The notes beneath the pieces are model-generated. The model was not told the origin of the DNA. It saw only the letters and a list, made by a program, of their open reading frames with translations, and made no database searches. The position numbers were made by a program, and so were the translations under genes. From positions 1 through 64,000 of the forward strand of contig NZ_JARXUZ010000001.1 in the NCBI RefSeq assembly GCF_029893365.1: a stretch of 64,000 nucleotides of DNA. The letters are read 5' to 3'. The stretch is from Cryobacterium sp. CG_9.6 (lineage in GTDB: Bacteria; Actinomycetota; Actinomycetes; Actinomycetales; Microbacteriaceae). Below, piece by piece: positions 35,329 to 44,233 of the stretch. Numbering within the stretch: position 1 is the stretch's first letter; each line of letters opens with the position of its first letter.

Positions 35329-36237
35329 GTGGTAGACATCAAGCGGCTTCCGAGCCCGGACGATCTGCTCATCCTGCTCACAGTGGCACGGCTCGGGCGC
35401 TTTAATGCGGTAGCGGATGCCCTCGGCACGACACACACGACCATCTCGCGCCGCATCACCGCACTGGACCGGGAACTCGGCGGGCAGACGTTGGAACGCA
35501 CCCCCCGCGGTTGGGAACTCACCGAGCTGGGGACTCACGCGGTCAATGCGGCGGAAGCCATCGAGGACAAACTGCTGGCCTTGACCACGGCCATCAGCGA
35601 GGACAAGGATCCGCTGTCCGGCGAGGTGCGGATCAGCACGGCCGATGGGTTTGGTGCGGAGTTTGTCACCCCCGCCCTGGTGCGGCTGCAGCGTGACCAC
35701 CCGAAACTCACGGTTGAGATCTTCAGTGCCACCCGCAAGGTCAACCAGAATCGCTCCGGCGTGGACCTGGAAGTGGTGGTGGGAATGACGGATGCCAACA
35801 AAGCGCAGGCCGTGTTTCTCACCAATTATTTCCTCCGCCTTTATGCCAGTCCTGGCTATCTGGCGGCGAAGGGCATGCCCACAACCCTGGAGGATCTGAA
35901 GCACCACAGCTTCGTCTCGTACGTGGAATCGGCGCTTCTGGTTGCCGAGCTGGGACACCGATCCTCGCAGTTGCCGATGCCGGAAACCAGCTTTCAAGCC
36001 ACCAGCATTTTCGCGCAAACCGAGGCCGTGCGCCGAGACGCTGGCATCGGTCTGCTGCCGAACTTCATGGTGAGTGGCAAATCGGGGTTTGTTCCCGTTC
36101 TGCCGAATGACTTTCATCGCCAGCTTCCGATCTGGGCGATCGCTCGCCCGGAGTCGCTGCGATCCGCGCTGGTGCGAGCGGTCATCGATGCCCTCCGTCG
36201 GGAAGTCGCGGAGCGTCAGACCACGCTGTCCAGCTGA
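35329..36237 (+). CDS. LysR family transcriptional regulator
   Basis: 302 residues from GTG 35329. The N-terminal winged helix reads DDLLILLTVARLGRFNAVAD, then TTISRRITALDRELGG, and the C-terminal effector domain begins GEVRISTADGFGAEF. It is divergent from mmsB-mmsA and precedes the convergent MFS gene, so it probably regulates both units through the TGCAT-N2-ATGCA sites. The inducer may be a semialdehyde- or hydroxyacid-related metabolite (inference). Confidence 0.86.
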   Translation: MVDIKRLPSPDDLLILLTVARLGRFNAVADALGTTHTTISRRITALDRELGGQTLERTPRGWELTELGTHAVNAAEAIEDKLLALTTAISEDKDPLSGEVRISTADGFGAEFVTPALVRLQRDHPKLTVEIFSATRKVNQNRSGVDLEVVVGMTDANKAQAVFLTNYFLRLYASPGYLAAKGMPTTLEDLKHHSFVSYVESALLVAELGHRSSQLPMPETSFQATSIFAQTEAVRRDAGIGLLPNFMVSGKSGFVPVLPNDFHRQLPIWAIARPESLRSALVRAVIDALRREVAERQTTLSS

Positions 36238-36305
36238 CGAGGTCATGCGGGCGACCGAGGCGATGGGCACATCTCAGAACATCCCATCGCCTCCTCCCTA
36301 CCGGC

Positions 36306-37721
36306 TTATTTCGACGCCATGGCGGGCTGAGCCTGCATGCGCCGGGCATCCTCTGCATCGAGCGCGTGCAGTGAGCTGCCCCGGGTTTCCTTCAGCGTCA
36401 GCACCGCGATGGCGGTGATGATGCAGGCGGTCATCAGATACAGCGCAACAGGAACGGATGACCCGAACGCGTTCAGAAGGCTCGTCGCGATGATGGGCGC
36501 CAGTGAGCCGGCCACGATGGAGGTCACCTGATAGCCGAGGGACACACCGGAGTAGCGCATTCTGGTGGGGAACATTTCCGACATGATCGCCGGTTGTCCG
36601 GCATACATTGTGGCGTGGAAGAGGAGACCGATGGTGACCGCGGCCAGAATGATCAGGTCATTTCCGGTGTCCATCATGGGGAAGGCGAAGAAGCCCCAGG
36701 TCCCTCCCAGCAGCGCACCCGTGAGATAGACGGGACGACGACCGAAGTGGTCGGACAGCTTGCCCACCAGAGGCATGGCACAGAATTCGATGGCGCTGGC
36801 CAAGAGAAGCAGCAGCAGTATTCGCGAGGTGTCGAACTTCACGATAACGGAGAGGTAGGTGAGGGAGAACGTAATCACGATGTAGTACAAAATGTTCTCT
36901 GCGAAACGAAGCCCCATCGCGGTGAAGACAGCGCGCGGATAGTGGCGGAAAACCTCGATCATTCCGTAGGTCTTCTCCGGTGCTGCCTGTACATCCCCGG
37001 CCTCGACAGCGTCGCGTTCCTCCTGCTCGCGCTCTTCGCGTGCTGCGAGGAAGATCGGGGCGTCGCTCACCTTGGTGCGGATGTAATACCCGATGGCAAC
37101 GATGATCACCGAAAGCCAGAAGGCGACGCGCCAACCCCAGGCGAGGAACGCCTCCTGGGAGAGGGTCGAGGAGAGCAGGAAGAGCACACCGGTCGCCAGC
37201 AGATTCCCCATCGGCACGGCGGACTGTGGCCAACTGGACCAGAAACCTCGGGATTTGTCGGGGCTGTGTTCCGCGACAAGCAGTACAGCGCCGCCCCATT
37301 CCCCACCCACCGCGAAGCCCTGCACAAATCGCAGCAAAACCAGAAGCGCCGGTGCCAGATAGCCGATCTGGTCGAAGACCGGAAGACACCCCATCAGGAA
37401 CGTCGAGGCGCCCACCATGATCAGGCTCAGCTGAAGCAGTCGCTTTCGACCGAACTTGTCTCCGAAATGACCGAAGACCAGACCGCCGATGGGTCGGGCC
37501 AGGAAGCCGACGGCGTAGGTGATGAACGCGGCAATGATCCCGTCCAGCTCGGTACCGGCCTTCGGAAAGAACAGCGGTCCGAAAACCAGAGTTGACGCCG
37601 CCGCATAGAGAAAGAACTCGTACCACTCAACCGTCGTACCGGCCATGGAGGCAACAGCAATTCTCCTCAGCCCTGCCGGTGCCGCGTTCACTTTTCTTGC
37701 CCGCACATTTGGTGTAGTCAC
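36306..37721 (-). CDS. MFS transporter, metabolite:H+ symporter (MHS) type
   Basis: 471 residues with twelve membrane helices. MHS signatures are TTVEWYEFFLYAAAS in TM1, then GFLARPIGGLVFGHFGDKFG with the RPxG and DKxGR loop, and FVQGFAVGGEWGGAVLLVAE. GTG 37719-37721 has GAGGGAG six bases upstream, so I prefer it to the open frame from 37784. MHS carriers import organic acids, shikimate or betaines with protons. The position suggests uptake of a carboxylate or pyrimidine-related compound, but no substrate can be assigned. Confidence 0.85.
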   Translation of the reverse strand: MTTPNVRARKVNAAPAGLRRIAVASMAGTTVEWYEFFLYAAASTLVFGPLFFPKAGTELDGIIAAFITYAVGFLARPIGGLVFGHFGDKFGRKRLLQLSLIMVGASTFLMGCLPVFDQIGYLAPALLVLLRFVQGFAVGGEWGGAVLLVAEHSPDKSRGFWSSWPQSAVPMGNLLATGVLFLLSSTLSQEAFLAWGWRVAFWLSVIIVAIGYYIRTKVSDAPIFLAAREEREQEERDAVEAGDVQAAPEKTYGMIEVFRHYPRAVFTAMGLRFAENILYYIVITFSLTYLSVIVKFDTSRILLLLLLASAIEFCAMPLVGKLSDHFGRRPVYLTGALLGGTWGFFAFPMMDTGNDLIILAAVTIGLLFHATMYAGQPAIMSEMFPTRMRYSGVSLGYQVTSIVAGSLAPIIATSLLNAFGSSVPVALYLMTACIITAIAVLTLKETRGSSLHALDAEDARRMQAQPAMASK

Positions 37722-37858
37722 GCAAAACTCCCTCGGTGTCTTCGTTGACACGACATGAATAGTTTGAGACCGGCCCCGCACCATCCGCCTCAGATTGGGC
37801 GGACGCTCGAGCCATTACGAGTGTGGTCTGCGGGCAGCAGGTACGTCAAAGTCAATTT

Positions 37859-37884
37859 ATGCAGGTGCGGCCTGCATTAATGCA
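37859..37884. promoter_or_regulatory. Overlapping palindromes upstream of the MFS gene
   Basis: ATGCAGG-TGCGG-CCTGCAT (37859-37877) overlaps the perfect 12-bp palindrome TGCATTAATGCA (37873-37884). The latter matches the core of the LysR-site repeat at 35298-35313. Both lie in the gap between the aminotransferase stop and the MFS start. The sequence is visible; LysR binding is inferred. Confidence 0.5.
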
Positions 37885-37919
37885 CCCGACCGCCGCGCTC
37901 CACGCCCGGCAGTCGCCCT

Positions 37920-39254
37920 CTAGAGCAGGTCGAGGCTCAGCACCTCGTCGTAAATGGCCACGGCTTCGGCAACCTCGGCGTCGGTCACGATGCACGGCGG
38001 AACCACGTGAATGCGGTTCTCGATCATGAAGGGCAACAGCCCGCGCGCCAGCAGCTCGGCCTTAATGCGTGCCATCACGGCGGTGCCCACGGGCTCGCGG
38101 GTGTCCAGGTCGGCCACGAGCTCCAGAGCCCAGAACACGCCCGAACCCCGCACCTCGCCAATGATCGGGTGCGCCGCCTGCAACGCGGCGAGCGCCGGCG
38201 CGAGCACGTCGCGGCCGATGCGGGCGGCGTTCTCCACAATGCCCTCGTCTTCCATCGCGTCCATGGTGGCAACGATCGATGCCATGGCCAGCGGATGCCC
38301 GCTGTACGTCAGTCCACCGGGAAACACGTTCTCGTCAAAATCAGCCGCGATTTCGTCGGAGATGATCACGCCGCCGGTGGGTACATACCCGGAGTTGACG
38401 CCCTTCGCGAAGGTGATGAGATCGGGGACAACGTCATAGGCCTCGAAGGCAAACCAGTAGCCGGTGCGCCCGAAACCACACATCACCTCGTCGAGAATGA
38501 GCATGATGCCGTACATGTCGCAGAGCGCGCGCACGCCCGCCAGGTAGCCCTGCGGCGGCAGCATGATGCCCGCTGTTCCCGGCACCGATTCCAGCAGCAC
38601 GGCGGCGATCGACGCCGCACCCTCGCCCTGAATAACCCGCTCGAGGTGGTGCAGTGCGCGAGCGCACTCCTCCTGCTCGGTCGTGGCCCAGAACTCGCTG
38701 CGGTAGAGAAACGGCCCGAAGAAGTGCACATGCCCGCGCGCGTATTCGTTCGGAACGCGGCGCCAGTCCCCGGTGGCCGCGATGGCCGACCCGGTGTTGC
38801 CGTGATACGACCGGTAAAGCGACAGCACCTTGTCGCGACCGGTGTGCAGGCGGGCCATTCGGATGGCGTTTTCGATCGCATCCGCTCCCCCGTTTGTGAA
38901 GAAGACCTTGTTGAACCCCTCGGGCGCGCGATCGGTGATGCGCCGGGCCGCCTCGCCCCGGGCCAGGTTGGCCGTTGACGGCGCAATCGTCGTCAGAATT
39001 TGAGCCTGTTCGATGATGGCCGCAACGACCGCCGGATGCTGGTGGCCAATATTCAGGTTCACCAACTGACTCGAGAAGTCGAGGTAGCTCCGCCCGTCGT
39101 GGTCCCATACCCGGCAACCCAAGCCACCCGCGATCACGAGCGGCTTCAGCGCCGCCTGTGCCGACCAGGAGTGGAACACGTGTGCGCGATCGAGCTCGGT
39201 GGTGCGCTCGTTCAATCCGACCTGCGCGGTGCCGGTTGCCATGATGTCGTTCAC
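37920..39254 (-). CDS. Class III omega-aminotransferase (beta-alanine/beta-aminoisobutyrate type)
   Basis: 444 residues, PLP-dependent fold type I. Motifs are DHDGRSYLDFSSQLVNLNIG, FTNGGADAIENAIRMAR, SYHGNTGSAIA, ILDEVMCGFGRTG with the PLP-ring Asp, and LITFAKGVNSGYVPTGG with the PLP lysine. GTG 39252-39254 has AAGGAAG upstream. It would transfer the amino group of beta-alanine or beta-aminoisobutyrate to pyruvate or 2-oxoglutarate, giving the semialdehydes used by the mmsA product. It is the last gene of the long minus-strand cluster that starts with beta-ureidopropionase. Confidence 0.9.
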   Translation of the reverse strand: MNDIMATGTAQVGLNERTTELDRAHVFHSWSAQAALKPLVIAGGLGCRVWDHDGRSYLDFSSQLVNLNIGHQHPAVVAAIIEQAQILTTIAPSTANLARGEAARRITDRAPEGFNKVFFTNGGADAIENAIRMARLHTGRDKVLSLYRSYHGNTGSAIAATGDWRRVPNEYARGHVHFFGPFLYRSEFWATTEQEECARALHHLERVIQGEGAASIAAVLLESVPGTAGIMLPPQGYLAGVRALCDMYGIMLILDEVMCGFGRTGYWFAFEAYDVVPDLITFAKGVNSGYVPTGGVIISDEIAADFDENVFPGGLTYSGHPLAMASIVATMDAMEDEGIVENAARIGRDVLAPALAALQAAHPIIGEVRGSGVFWALELVADLDTREPVGTAVMARIKAELLARGLLPFMIENRIHVVPPCIVTDAEVAEAVAIYDEVLSLDLL

Positions 39255-39311
39255 AAAAATCGCTTCCTTCTGTTGAGATGACCTGGGTTACAAAAAGTGT
39301 GGGGGGTGAAG

Positions 39312-39340
39312 GGCCGGGCAGCGGATGCCGCCACCCGGCC
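39312..39340 (-). terminator. GC-rich hairpin between SBP and aminotransferase genes
   Basis: GGCCGGG (39312-39318) pairs with CCCGGCC (39334-39340), with inner GCGG/CCGC around an ATG loop. On the transcribed strand no T-run follows, so it may stabilise the upstream SBP mRNA or reduce read-through rather than end transcription fully. Confidence 0.45.
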
Positions 39341-39366
39341 GTTACTCTGCGTTCGGTGGCGGGTGC

Positions 39367-40518
39367 CTAGTTGCCGCCCGGATTCAGGGTGACATCGAGC
39401 GGAGTCCAGTCGGTGCCCATCACGTCGACGCCATCGGCGGTCAACTCATCAAGCGCCTGCTGCACATACGTGTTGGAATACGCGGTTTCCGGCGGGTCCG
39501 TCGTGATGATTGTGGCACCGGTCTCGTTTTTTGTGTTCATGGCAATGTCCACCGTGTTTGCCCACGCGGCCTCGTCGATCAGTCCCACACCGTTGGTCGA
39601 CGGGAAGATCAGCTTGCTGACCTCGTTCGTCATCCAGAGCTGATGGCTCTGGCCGAGCGACGAGCCGGCGGCAGTGACAATGCCGGCGGCCGATTCGGCG
39701 TTGTTCGCCGCATAGATCCAGCCGCGGATCGAGGCCTTGATGAACTTCACCGTGTTGTCGGCGTAGTCGGAATCACTTTCGAGCTTGTCGGTGTTGGCCC
39801 AGATGGCATCCTGAAGCATCGCCGTGCCCTCGGAGTTCCAGTCGATCACGTTCAGATCGTCGGGCTGGTACAACTCACCGGTGGCCGGGTTTTCGGTTTC
39901 GAGCACCTGCGCGTACTCGTTGTAGGTCATCGCCTGGGCCGCGTCGATGTCACCAGACAGGAACGCGTTCATGTCAAAGGCCTGCTGGATGAGGGAAATA
40001 TCGCCCACCTCCACCCCGGCCTGCTGCATTCCGGCGAAGAGCTCCCACTCGTTGCCGTAGCCCCAACTACCCACATTCTTACCGGCGAGGTCGGCGGCGG
40101 TGGTGATGTCCTTGTCCTTGAACGAGATCTGCGTGGTGGCACTGCGCTCGAAGATCTGCGCCACGTCGGTGATGTTTGCTCCCTGCTCGATCGAGCCGAG
40201 CACCTTGGGTACCCACGAGATGGCGTAGTCCACGTCGCCGGCCGCGAGCACGTCTTGCGGAACGATATCGGGGCCACCTTCTTCAATGGTCACGTCCAGA
40301 CCCTCGTCTTCGTAGTAGCCCTGGTCCACCGCCGCGTAGTAGCCCGCGAACTGGGCCTGAGCTACCCACTGCAGTTGCAGGGTGATCGGGGTGAGGTCCC
40401 CCGCGGCGCCATCGGTCGCCGTGTCGGTGCTGCCGGCCGTGCTGCATCCGCTGAGAACCAGCACGCCGAGTGCGGCGACTGCTCCGAAGGTGCCGAGCCG
40501 GGTAGTTGTACGTTTCAT
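39367..40518 (-). CDS. NMT1/THI5-like ABC transporter substrate-binding lipoprotein
   Basis: 383 residues. A lipoprotein signal ends in VLVLSGCSTAGS, so Cys about 25 would be lipidated. The mature part has the NMT1/THI5 opening ITLQLQWVAQAQFAGYYAAV and EGLDVTIEEGGPDIVPQDVL. This group binds thiamine pyrimidine precursors, riboflavin and other ring compounds; uracil, thymine or a dihydropyrimidine would fit the neighbouring catabolic enzymes (inference). It belongs with the two permeases and ATPase just upstream on the same strand. Confidence 0.9.
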   Translation of the reverse strand: MKRTTTRLGTFGAVAALGVLVLSGCSTAGSTDTATDGAAGDLTPITLQLQWVAQAQFAGYYAAVDQGYYEDEGLDVTIEEGGPDIVPQDVLAAGDVDYAISWVPKVLGSIEQGANITDVAQIFERSATTQISFKDKDITTAADLAGKNVGSWGYGNEWELFAGMQQAGVEVGDISLIQQAFDMNAFLSGDIDAAQAMTYNEYAQVLETENPATGELYQPDDLNVIDWNSEGTAMLQDAIWANTDKLESDSDYADNTVKFIKASIRGWIYAANNAESAAGIVTAAGSSLGQSHQLWMTNEVSKLIFPSTNGVGLIDEAAWANTVDIAMNTKNETGATIITTDPPETAYSNTYVQQALDELTADGVDVMGTDWTPLDVTLNPGGN

Positions 40519-40568
40519 GGTTGCCTTCTTGGTTGCTGGTGCAGAGAAAGGAGGATGAGGTGGTGCTG

Positions 40569-40590
40569 CCCGTCGGCTAGGGCCGACGGG
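40569..40590 (-). terminator. Nine-bp perfect hairpin between permease and SBP genes
   Basis: CCCGTCGGC (40569-40577), loop TAGG, then GCCGACGGG (40582-40590). It lies just after the permease stop and upstream of the SBP ribosome site. Without a T-run it is more likely an mRNA-stabilising or attenuating stem that sets a different SBP level. Confidence 0.5.
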
Positions 40591-40594
40591 ACAT

Positions 40595-41377
40595 CTATCC
40601 GGGGCGCCGACTGAACAGCTTCTCGACTCCGAGAGTGACGCAGAAGAACACCAGACCGAGAATGATTGAGCCCAGCACGTACGCCCAGGCCAGGCCGTAG
40701 TTACTGCTCGCCGCCGCCGAGGTGATCGACTTGCCGAGGCCGCCTACCGGCCCGCCGAAGTACTCGGCGATGAGGGCCGAGATCACCGCGAGCGAGGACG
40801 CGATGCGTAACCCGGTGAACACGAAGGGACGCGCGGTGGGCAGCGTCACCGCCCGGGTAGCCTGCCAACTGGACACCGCGTACGCCCGCATGAGATCGCG
40901 GTGCACGGGCCGCACCTGGCGCAGCCCTTTGAGGGTGTTGAAATACACCGGAACGAACACGGCGAGCGCCGCCACCAGCTGCCGAGCCGTCTCGGCTCCG
41001 GCCCCGAACATCGTGTAGAGCACCGGCGCGAGGGCCACGATCGGGACCACCGAGAGGGCACCCACCACGGGCACGGCCATCTGATCGAAGACGCGGGTCA
41101 GGGCCGACACAATCGCCAGCAGAATCCCCGCGAGGGAACCCAACAGCAATCCGACCAGGGCGTTTCGGCCCGTCACCAGCATGCCGTTCGCCACATTCTG
41201 CAGGTTGGCGGCGAATTCCGCGCCGATGGCAAACGGTGCCGGCAGGATGAAGGCCTTGATCGCGAACCCGCTCACCAGAGCCTGCCAGAGCGCCACCACC
41301 ACCACGCCGAACACGATCGGCGCGAGAATCGTCTGCATGAGGCGAGGCGGGGCATCCCGCAGAACACCGTTACTCAT
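40595..41377 (-). CDS. ABC transporter permease (SsuC/ThiX-like)
   Basis: 260 residues with about six membrane helices. The binding-protein-dependent permease loop is around the EAA-type segment YAVSSWQATRAVTLPTARPF before VFTGLRIASSLAVISALIAE. The start overlaps the ATPase stop by four bases. It is one of two permeases of the same importer; together with the second they form the heterodimeric channel. Confidence 0.87.
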   Translation of the reverse strand: MSNGVLRDAPPRLMQTILAPIVFGVVVVALWQALVSGFAIKAFILPAPFAIGAEFAANLQNVANGMLVTGRNALVGLLLGSLAGILLAIVSALTRVFDQMAVPVVGALSVVPIVALAPVLYTMFGAGAETARQLVAALAVFVPVYFNTLKGLRQVRPVHRDLMRAYAVSSWQATRAVTLPTARPFVFTGLRIASSLAVISALIAEYFGGPVGGLGKSITSAAASSNYGLAWAYVLGSIILGLVFFCVTLGVEKLFSRRPG

Positions 41378-42249
41378 CGGGTCTCCAGCCCCCGTGCCCC
41401 CTGGGAGGCACCCGTCGCGTCGTCGCCGTGCAGCAGGTCGCGCACCTCGCTGAGTGAGTGAAAAAAGCTCTCGTCTTCGCGCAGGTCGTCGCTGCGCCCG
41501 CTCATGTCGCCGAGGCCCACCGTGACCACCGAGCGGATGCGTCCGGGTCGCGGTGACATCACCACCACCCGGTTGGACAGAAACACGGCCTCGGGAATGG
41601 AGTGCGTCACGAACACTACGGCCGCCCGGGTTTCGGCGCAGATGCGCACGAGCTCGTTTTGCATGCGCTCCCGGGTCATCTCGTCGAGAGCCCCGAACGG
41701 TTCATCCATCAGCAGCAGGCTGGGGCTTTCGGCGAGGGAGCGGGCAATGGCTACCCGCTGCTGCATCCCCCCGGACAGCTGATCCGGGTAGTGGCCGGCA
41801 AAATCAGCGAGGCCCACCAGCTCGATCAGGTCCGCCGCCCGGGCACGTCGCACGGCCTTGCCCACTCCGTGCAACTCGAGCGGGAGTTCGATGTTGCCCG
41901 CCACCGTGCGCCACGGCAGCAGTCCGGCCTGCTGAAACGCGATGCCGTAGTCCTGGTCGATGCGAGCCTGCCGGGCCGGCTTACCGAACACTCGGATGCT
42001 GCCACTGGTGGGCGTGTCGAGGTCGGCGATGAGGCGCAGCAGGGTGGACTTGCCGCATCCGCTGGGCCCGATGAGGGACACGAATTCTCCGGGAGCGACG
42101 GTGAGGCTCACCGTATCGAGGGCGGTGACCCCGACCCCTTTGCGTGCGGCAAAAATTCGGCTCACTTCCACAACGTCCACGGCGTGCGCCGGCGTGCTGG
42201 CCTCGGGCATATTCGCCTCGGGCATATTCGAAGCTGTTGTACTGCTCAT
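41374..42249 (-). CDS. ABC transporter ATP-binding protein
   Basis: About 291 residues from ATG 42247-42249 (MSSTTASNMPEAN); the open frame to 42354 lies inside the upstream permease. It has Walker A GPSGCGKSTLL, Q-loop FQQAGLLPWRTV, signature LSGGMQQRVAIARSL, Walker B SLLLMDEPFGALD and H-loop FVTHSIPEAV, all intact. It belongs to the nitrate/sulfonate/taurine/THI5 group. The five-residue NMPEA is doubled near the start. It energises the importer with the SBP at 39367. Confidence 0.92.
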   Translation of the reverse strand: MSSTTASNMPEANMPEASTPAHAVDVVEVSRIFAARKGVGVTALDTVSLTVAPGEFVSLIGPSGCGKSTLLRLIADLDTPTSGSIRVFGKPARQARIDQDYGIAFQQAGLLPWRTVAGNIELPLELHGVGKAVRRARAADLIELVGLADFAGHYPDQLSGGMQQRVAIARSLAESPSLLLMDEPFGALDEMTRERMQNELVRICAETRAAVVFVTHSIPEAVFLSNRVVVMSPRPGRIRSVVTVGLGDMSGRSDDLREDESFFHSLSEVRDLLHGDDATGASQGARGLETR

Positions 42250-43166
42250 GCGGAAGCCTCTCCCCTGCGAAAACGACGAAGAAACAGTCCGATCACACCG
42301 ACGAATCCGGCCGCGACCAGACCCACCAGAATCGACCCGAAGATGGGCGCCCACGGCTTGCCGGGGTCACCGCTGGCCGAACCGGCGTACTCCACGATCA
42401 GGCGGCCAATGCCGCCGCGCAGACCGATAGACACCTCGGCCACGACACTCCCCACCACGGCGCTGACCGCCGCGAGCCGCAGGGCCGGCAGCAGGTAGCC
42501 CACACTCGCGGGTAGTCGCAAGCGCCAGAGGGTCTTCCACCACCCCACCGCGTAGCAGTGCATCAGGTCCACATGGTTGGCGTCCGGCGCGCCAAGACCG
42601 CGCAGCGCACCAATCGACACCGGGAAGAAGGCAAGATAACTGGCAATCAGCGCCACCGACATCCAGTTCTCCCACGAGAACGCCCCGAACTCGATCTGCG
42701 CGCCCCAGCGACGAACCAGCGGGGCAAGGGCGATGAGTGGCACGGTCTGGCTGAGAATAATCCACGGCAGAATTGCCGATTGGGCGAGGTGAAAGCGCTG
42801 CATGAGCAGGGCGAGCGCCAGACCCACCGCAACTCCCACGAGCCAGCCAACGGATGCGATCCCGAGCGTGAACAGCGCCGCCTCCGCTACCGCTTGCCAC
42901 AGGGGAACCGCGCTGGCAGCCCCCGTCACCGGTTCGATGACGCGCGTGAGCATGGTGGCCAGGTGCGGCATGGCAAGATCGCTCGTGCGCGGCAGCACGG
43001 TGAGGGTGCCGATGATCACGCCGTCGGCCGGTCCGAGCAGCTTGTAGAGCTCCCAGACCACGGCCAATGCGATGACGCCCAGCACCCCGAACGCCGCGCC
43101 GTGCCAGCCGGTCGGCAGGCTACGACGCACCCGAGGTGCGGACGACAACTGAGTCATGCGGGGCAT
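42246..43166 (-). CDS. ABC transporter permease (SsuC/ThiX-like)
   Basis: 306 residues with six or seven membrane helices. The permease coupling loop is around MHCYAVGWWKTLWRLRLPAS and VGYLLPALRLAAVSAVVGSV. ATG 43164-43166 is used; ATG 43157 is a close alternative. The stop overlaps the ATPase start (ATGA), and the LLM oxidoreductase gene lies 42 bp upstream, so import and catabolism genes are in one transcription unit. Confidence 0.86.
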   Translation of the reverse strand: MPRMTQLSSAPRVRRSLPTGWHGAAFGVLGVIALAVVWELYKLLGPADGVIIGTLTVLPRTSDLAMPHLATMLTRVIEPVTGAASAVPLWQAVAEAALFTLGIASVGWLVGVAVGLALALLMQRFHLAQSAILPWIILSQTVPLIALAPLVRRWGAQIEFGAFSWENWMSVALIASYLAFFPVSIGALRGLGAPDANHVDLMHCYAVGWWKTLWRLRLPASVGYLLPALRLAAVSAVVGSVVAEVSIGLRGGIGRLIVEYAGSASGDPGKPWAPIFGSILVGLVAAGFVGVIGLFLRRFRRGEASA

Positions 43167-43208
43167 CCGTTTCGCCAGAGGAGGTGCTGGTGGTGGGGTG
43201 GTGGGTGA

Positions 43209-44225
43209 TTAGCTGGTGGCCACAATATGCTCAGCCATGGCCGGAATGATCGTTTCGCCGTAAATCCGCAGCGTTTCTTCCTTGTTGTCGTGCTGCAGGT
43301 AGCCGGCAAACTGGTCCACGCCGATGGCCTTCAGCGCCTGCAGTTTCTCAATGTGATCGGCCGCGGACCCGAGCAGGCAGAACCGGTCGACGATCTCATC
43401 GGGCACGAAGGTGGTGTGCTCGTTACCGGCCTGACCGTGCTGGTTATAGTCGTAGCCTTCACGACCGGCAATGTAGTCGGTGAGCGCCTTGGGCACGGTC
43501 GACTCGGTGCCGTACTTGGCCACGATGTCGGCCACGTGATTGCCCACCATCCCACCGAACCACCGGCACTGGTCGCGCATGTGCGCCCAGTCGTCACCGA
43601 TATACATGGGAGCGGCCACACAGAACTTCACCGAGGCCGGGTCCCGCCCGGCGTTGGATGCTGCCGTGCGCACGCTGGTGATCATCCACTCGGCCACGTC
43701 GAGGTCGGCCATCTGCAGAATGAAACCGTCGCCCACCTCGCCGGCGAGCTTGAGGGCCAGCGGACCGTAGGCGGCCACCCACACCTCGAGGCTCGATCCG
43801 TTGCTCCACGGAAACTGCACGGTGGCTCCGTTGTATTCAACGGCCCGTGAGTTGGCCAGTTCCCGGATCACGTGCACCGACTCGCGCAGAGTCTTGAGCG
43901 TCGTCGGCGCCCCATTGGTGGTGCGCACGGCCGAGTCGCCGCGGCCGATGCCACAGATGGTGCGGTTGCCGTACATCTCATTGAGGGTGGCGTAGGTCGA
44001 GGCCGTCACGGTCCAGTCCCGGGTGGCCGGATTGGTGACCATGGGCCCCACAATAATCCGGTTGGTCTCCGCGAGGATGCGGCTGTAGATCACATACGGC
44101 TCCTGCCAGAGCAGGTGGGAGTCGAAGGTCCACACGTGGCTGAAGCCGTGGGCCTCGGCGAGCTTGGCCAACTGCACCGTGCGTGCCGACGGCGGGTTCG
44201 TCTGTAGTACTGCTCCGAAATCCAT
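43209..44225 (-). CDS. LLM-class F420-type oxidoreductase (TIGR03842/CPS_4043-like)
   Basis: 338 residues, bacterial luciferase-like (beta/alpha)8 barrel. The N-terminus MDFGAVLQTNPPSARTVQLA, followed by GFSHVWTFDSHLLWQEPYV and CGIGRGDSAVR, fits the F420-type branch near methylenetetrahydromethanopterin reductase. It lies 8 bp after dihydropyrimidinase and 42 bp before an importer permease. No flavin/FeS dihydropyrimidine dehydrogenase (PreA/PreT type) is present in the window. I propose it reduces uracil or thymine with F420H2 to the dihydro form used by the neighbour (inference). RutA, which attacks uracil oxidatively, is of the same LLM superfamily. Confidence 0.85.
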   Translation of the reverse strand: MDFGAVLQTNPPSARTVQLAKLAEAHGFSHVWTFDSHLLWQEPYVIYSRILAETNRIIVGPMVTNPATRDWTVTASTYATLNEMYGNRTICGIGRGDSAVRTTNGAPTTLKTLRESVHVIRELANSRAVEYNGATVQFPWSNGSSLEVWVAAYGPLALKLAGEVGDGFILQMADLDVAEWMITSVRTAASNAGRDPASVKFCVAAPMYIGDDWAHMRDQCRWFGGMVGNHVADIVAKYGTESTVPKALTDYIAGREGYDYNQHGQAGNEHTTFVPDEIVDRFCLLGSAADHIEKLQALKAIGVDQFAGYLQHDNKEETLRIYGETIIPAMAEHIVATS

Positions 44226-44233
44226 TGTTTCCC

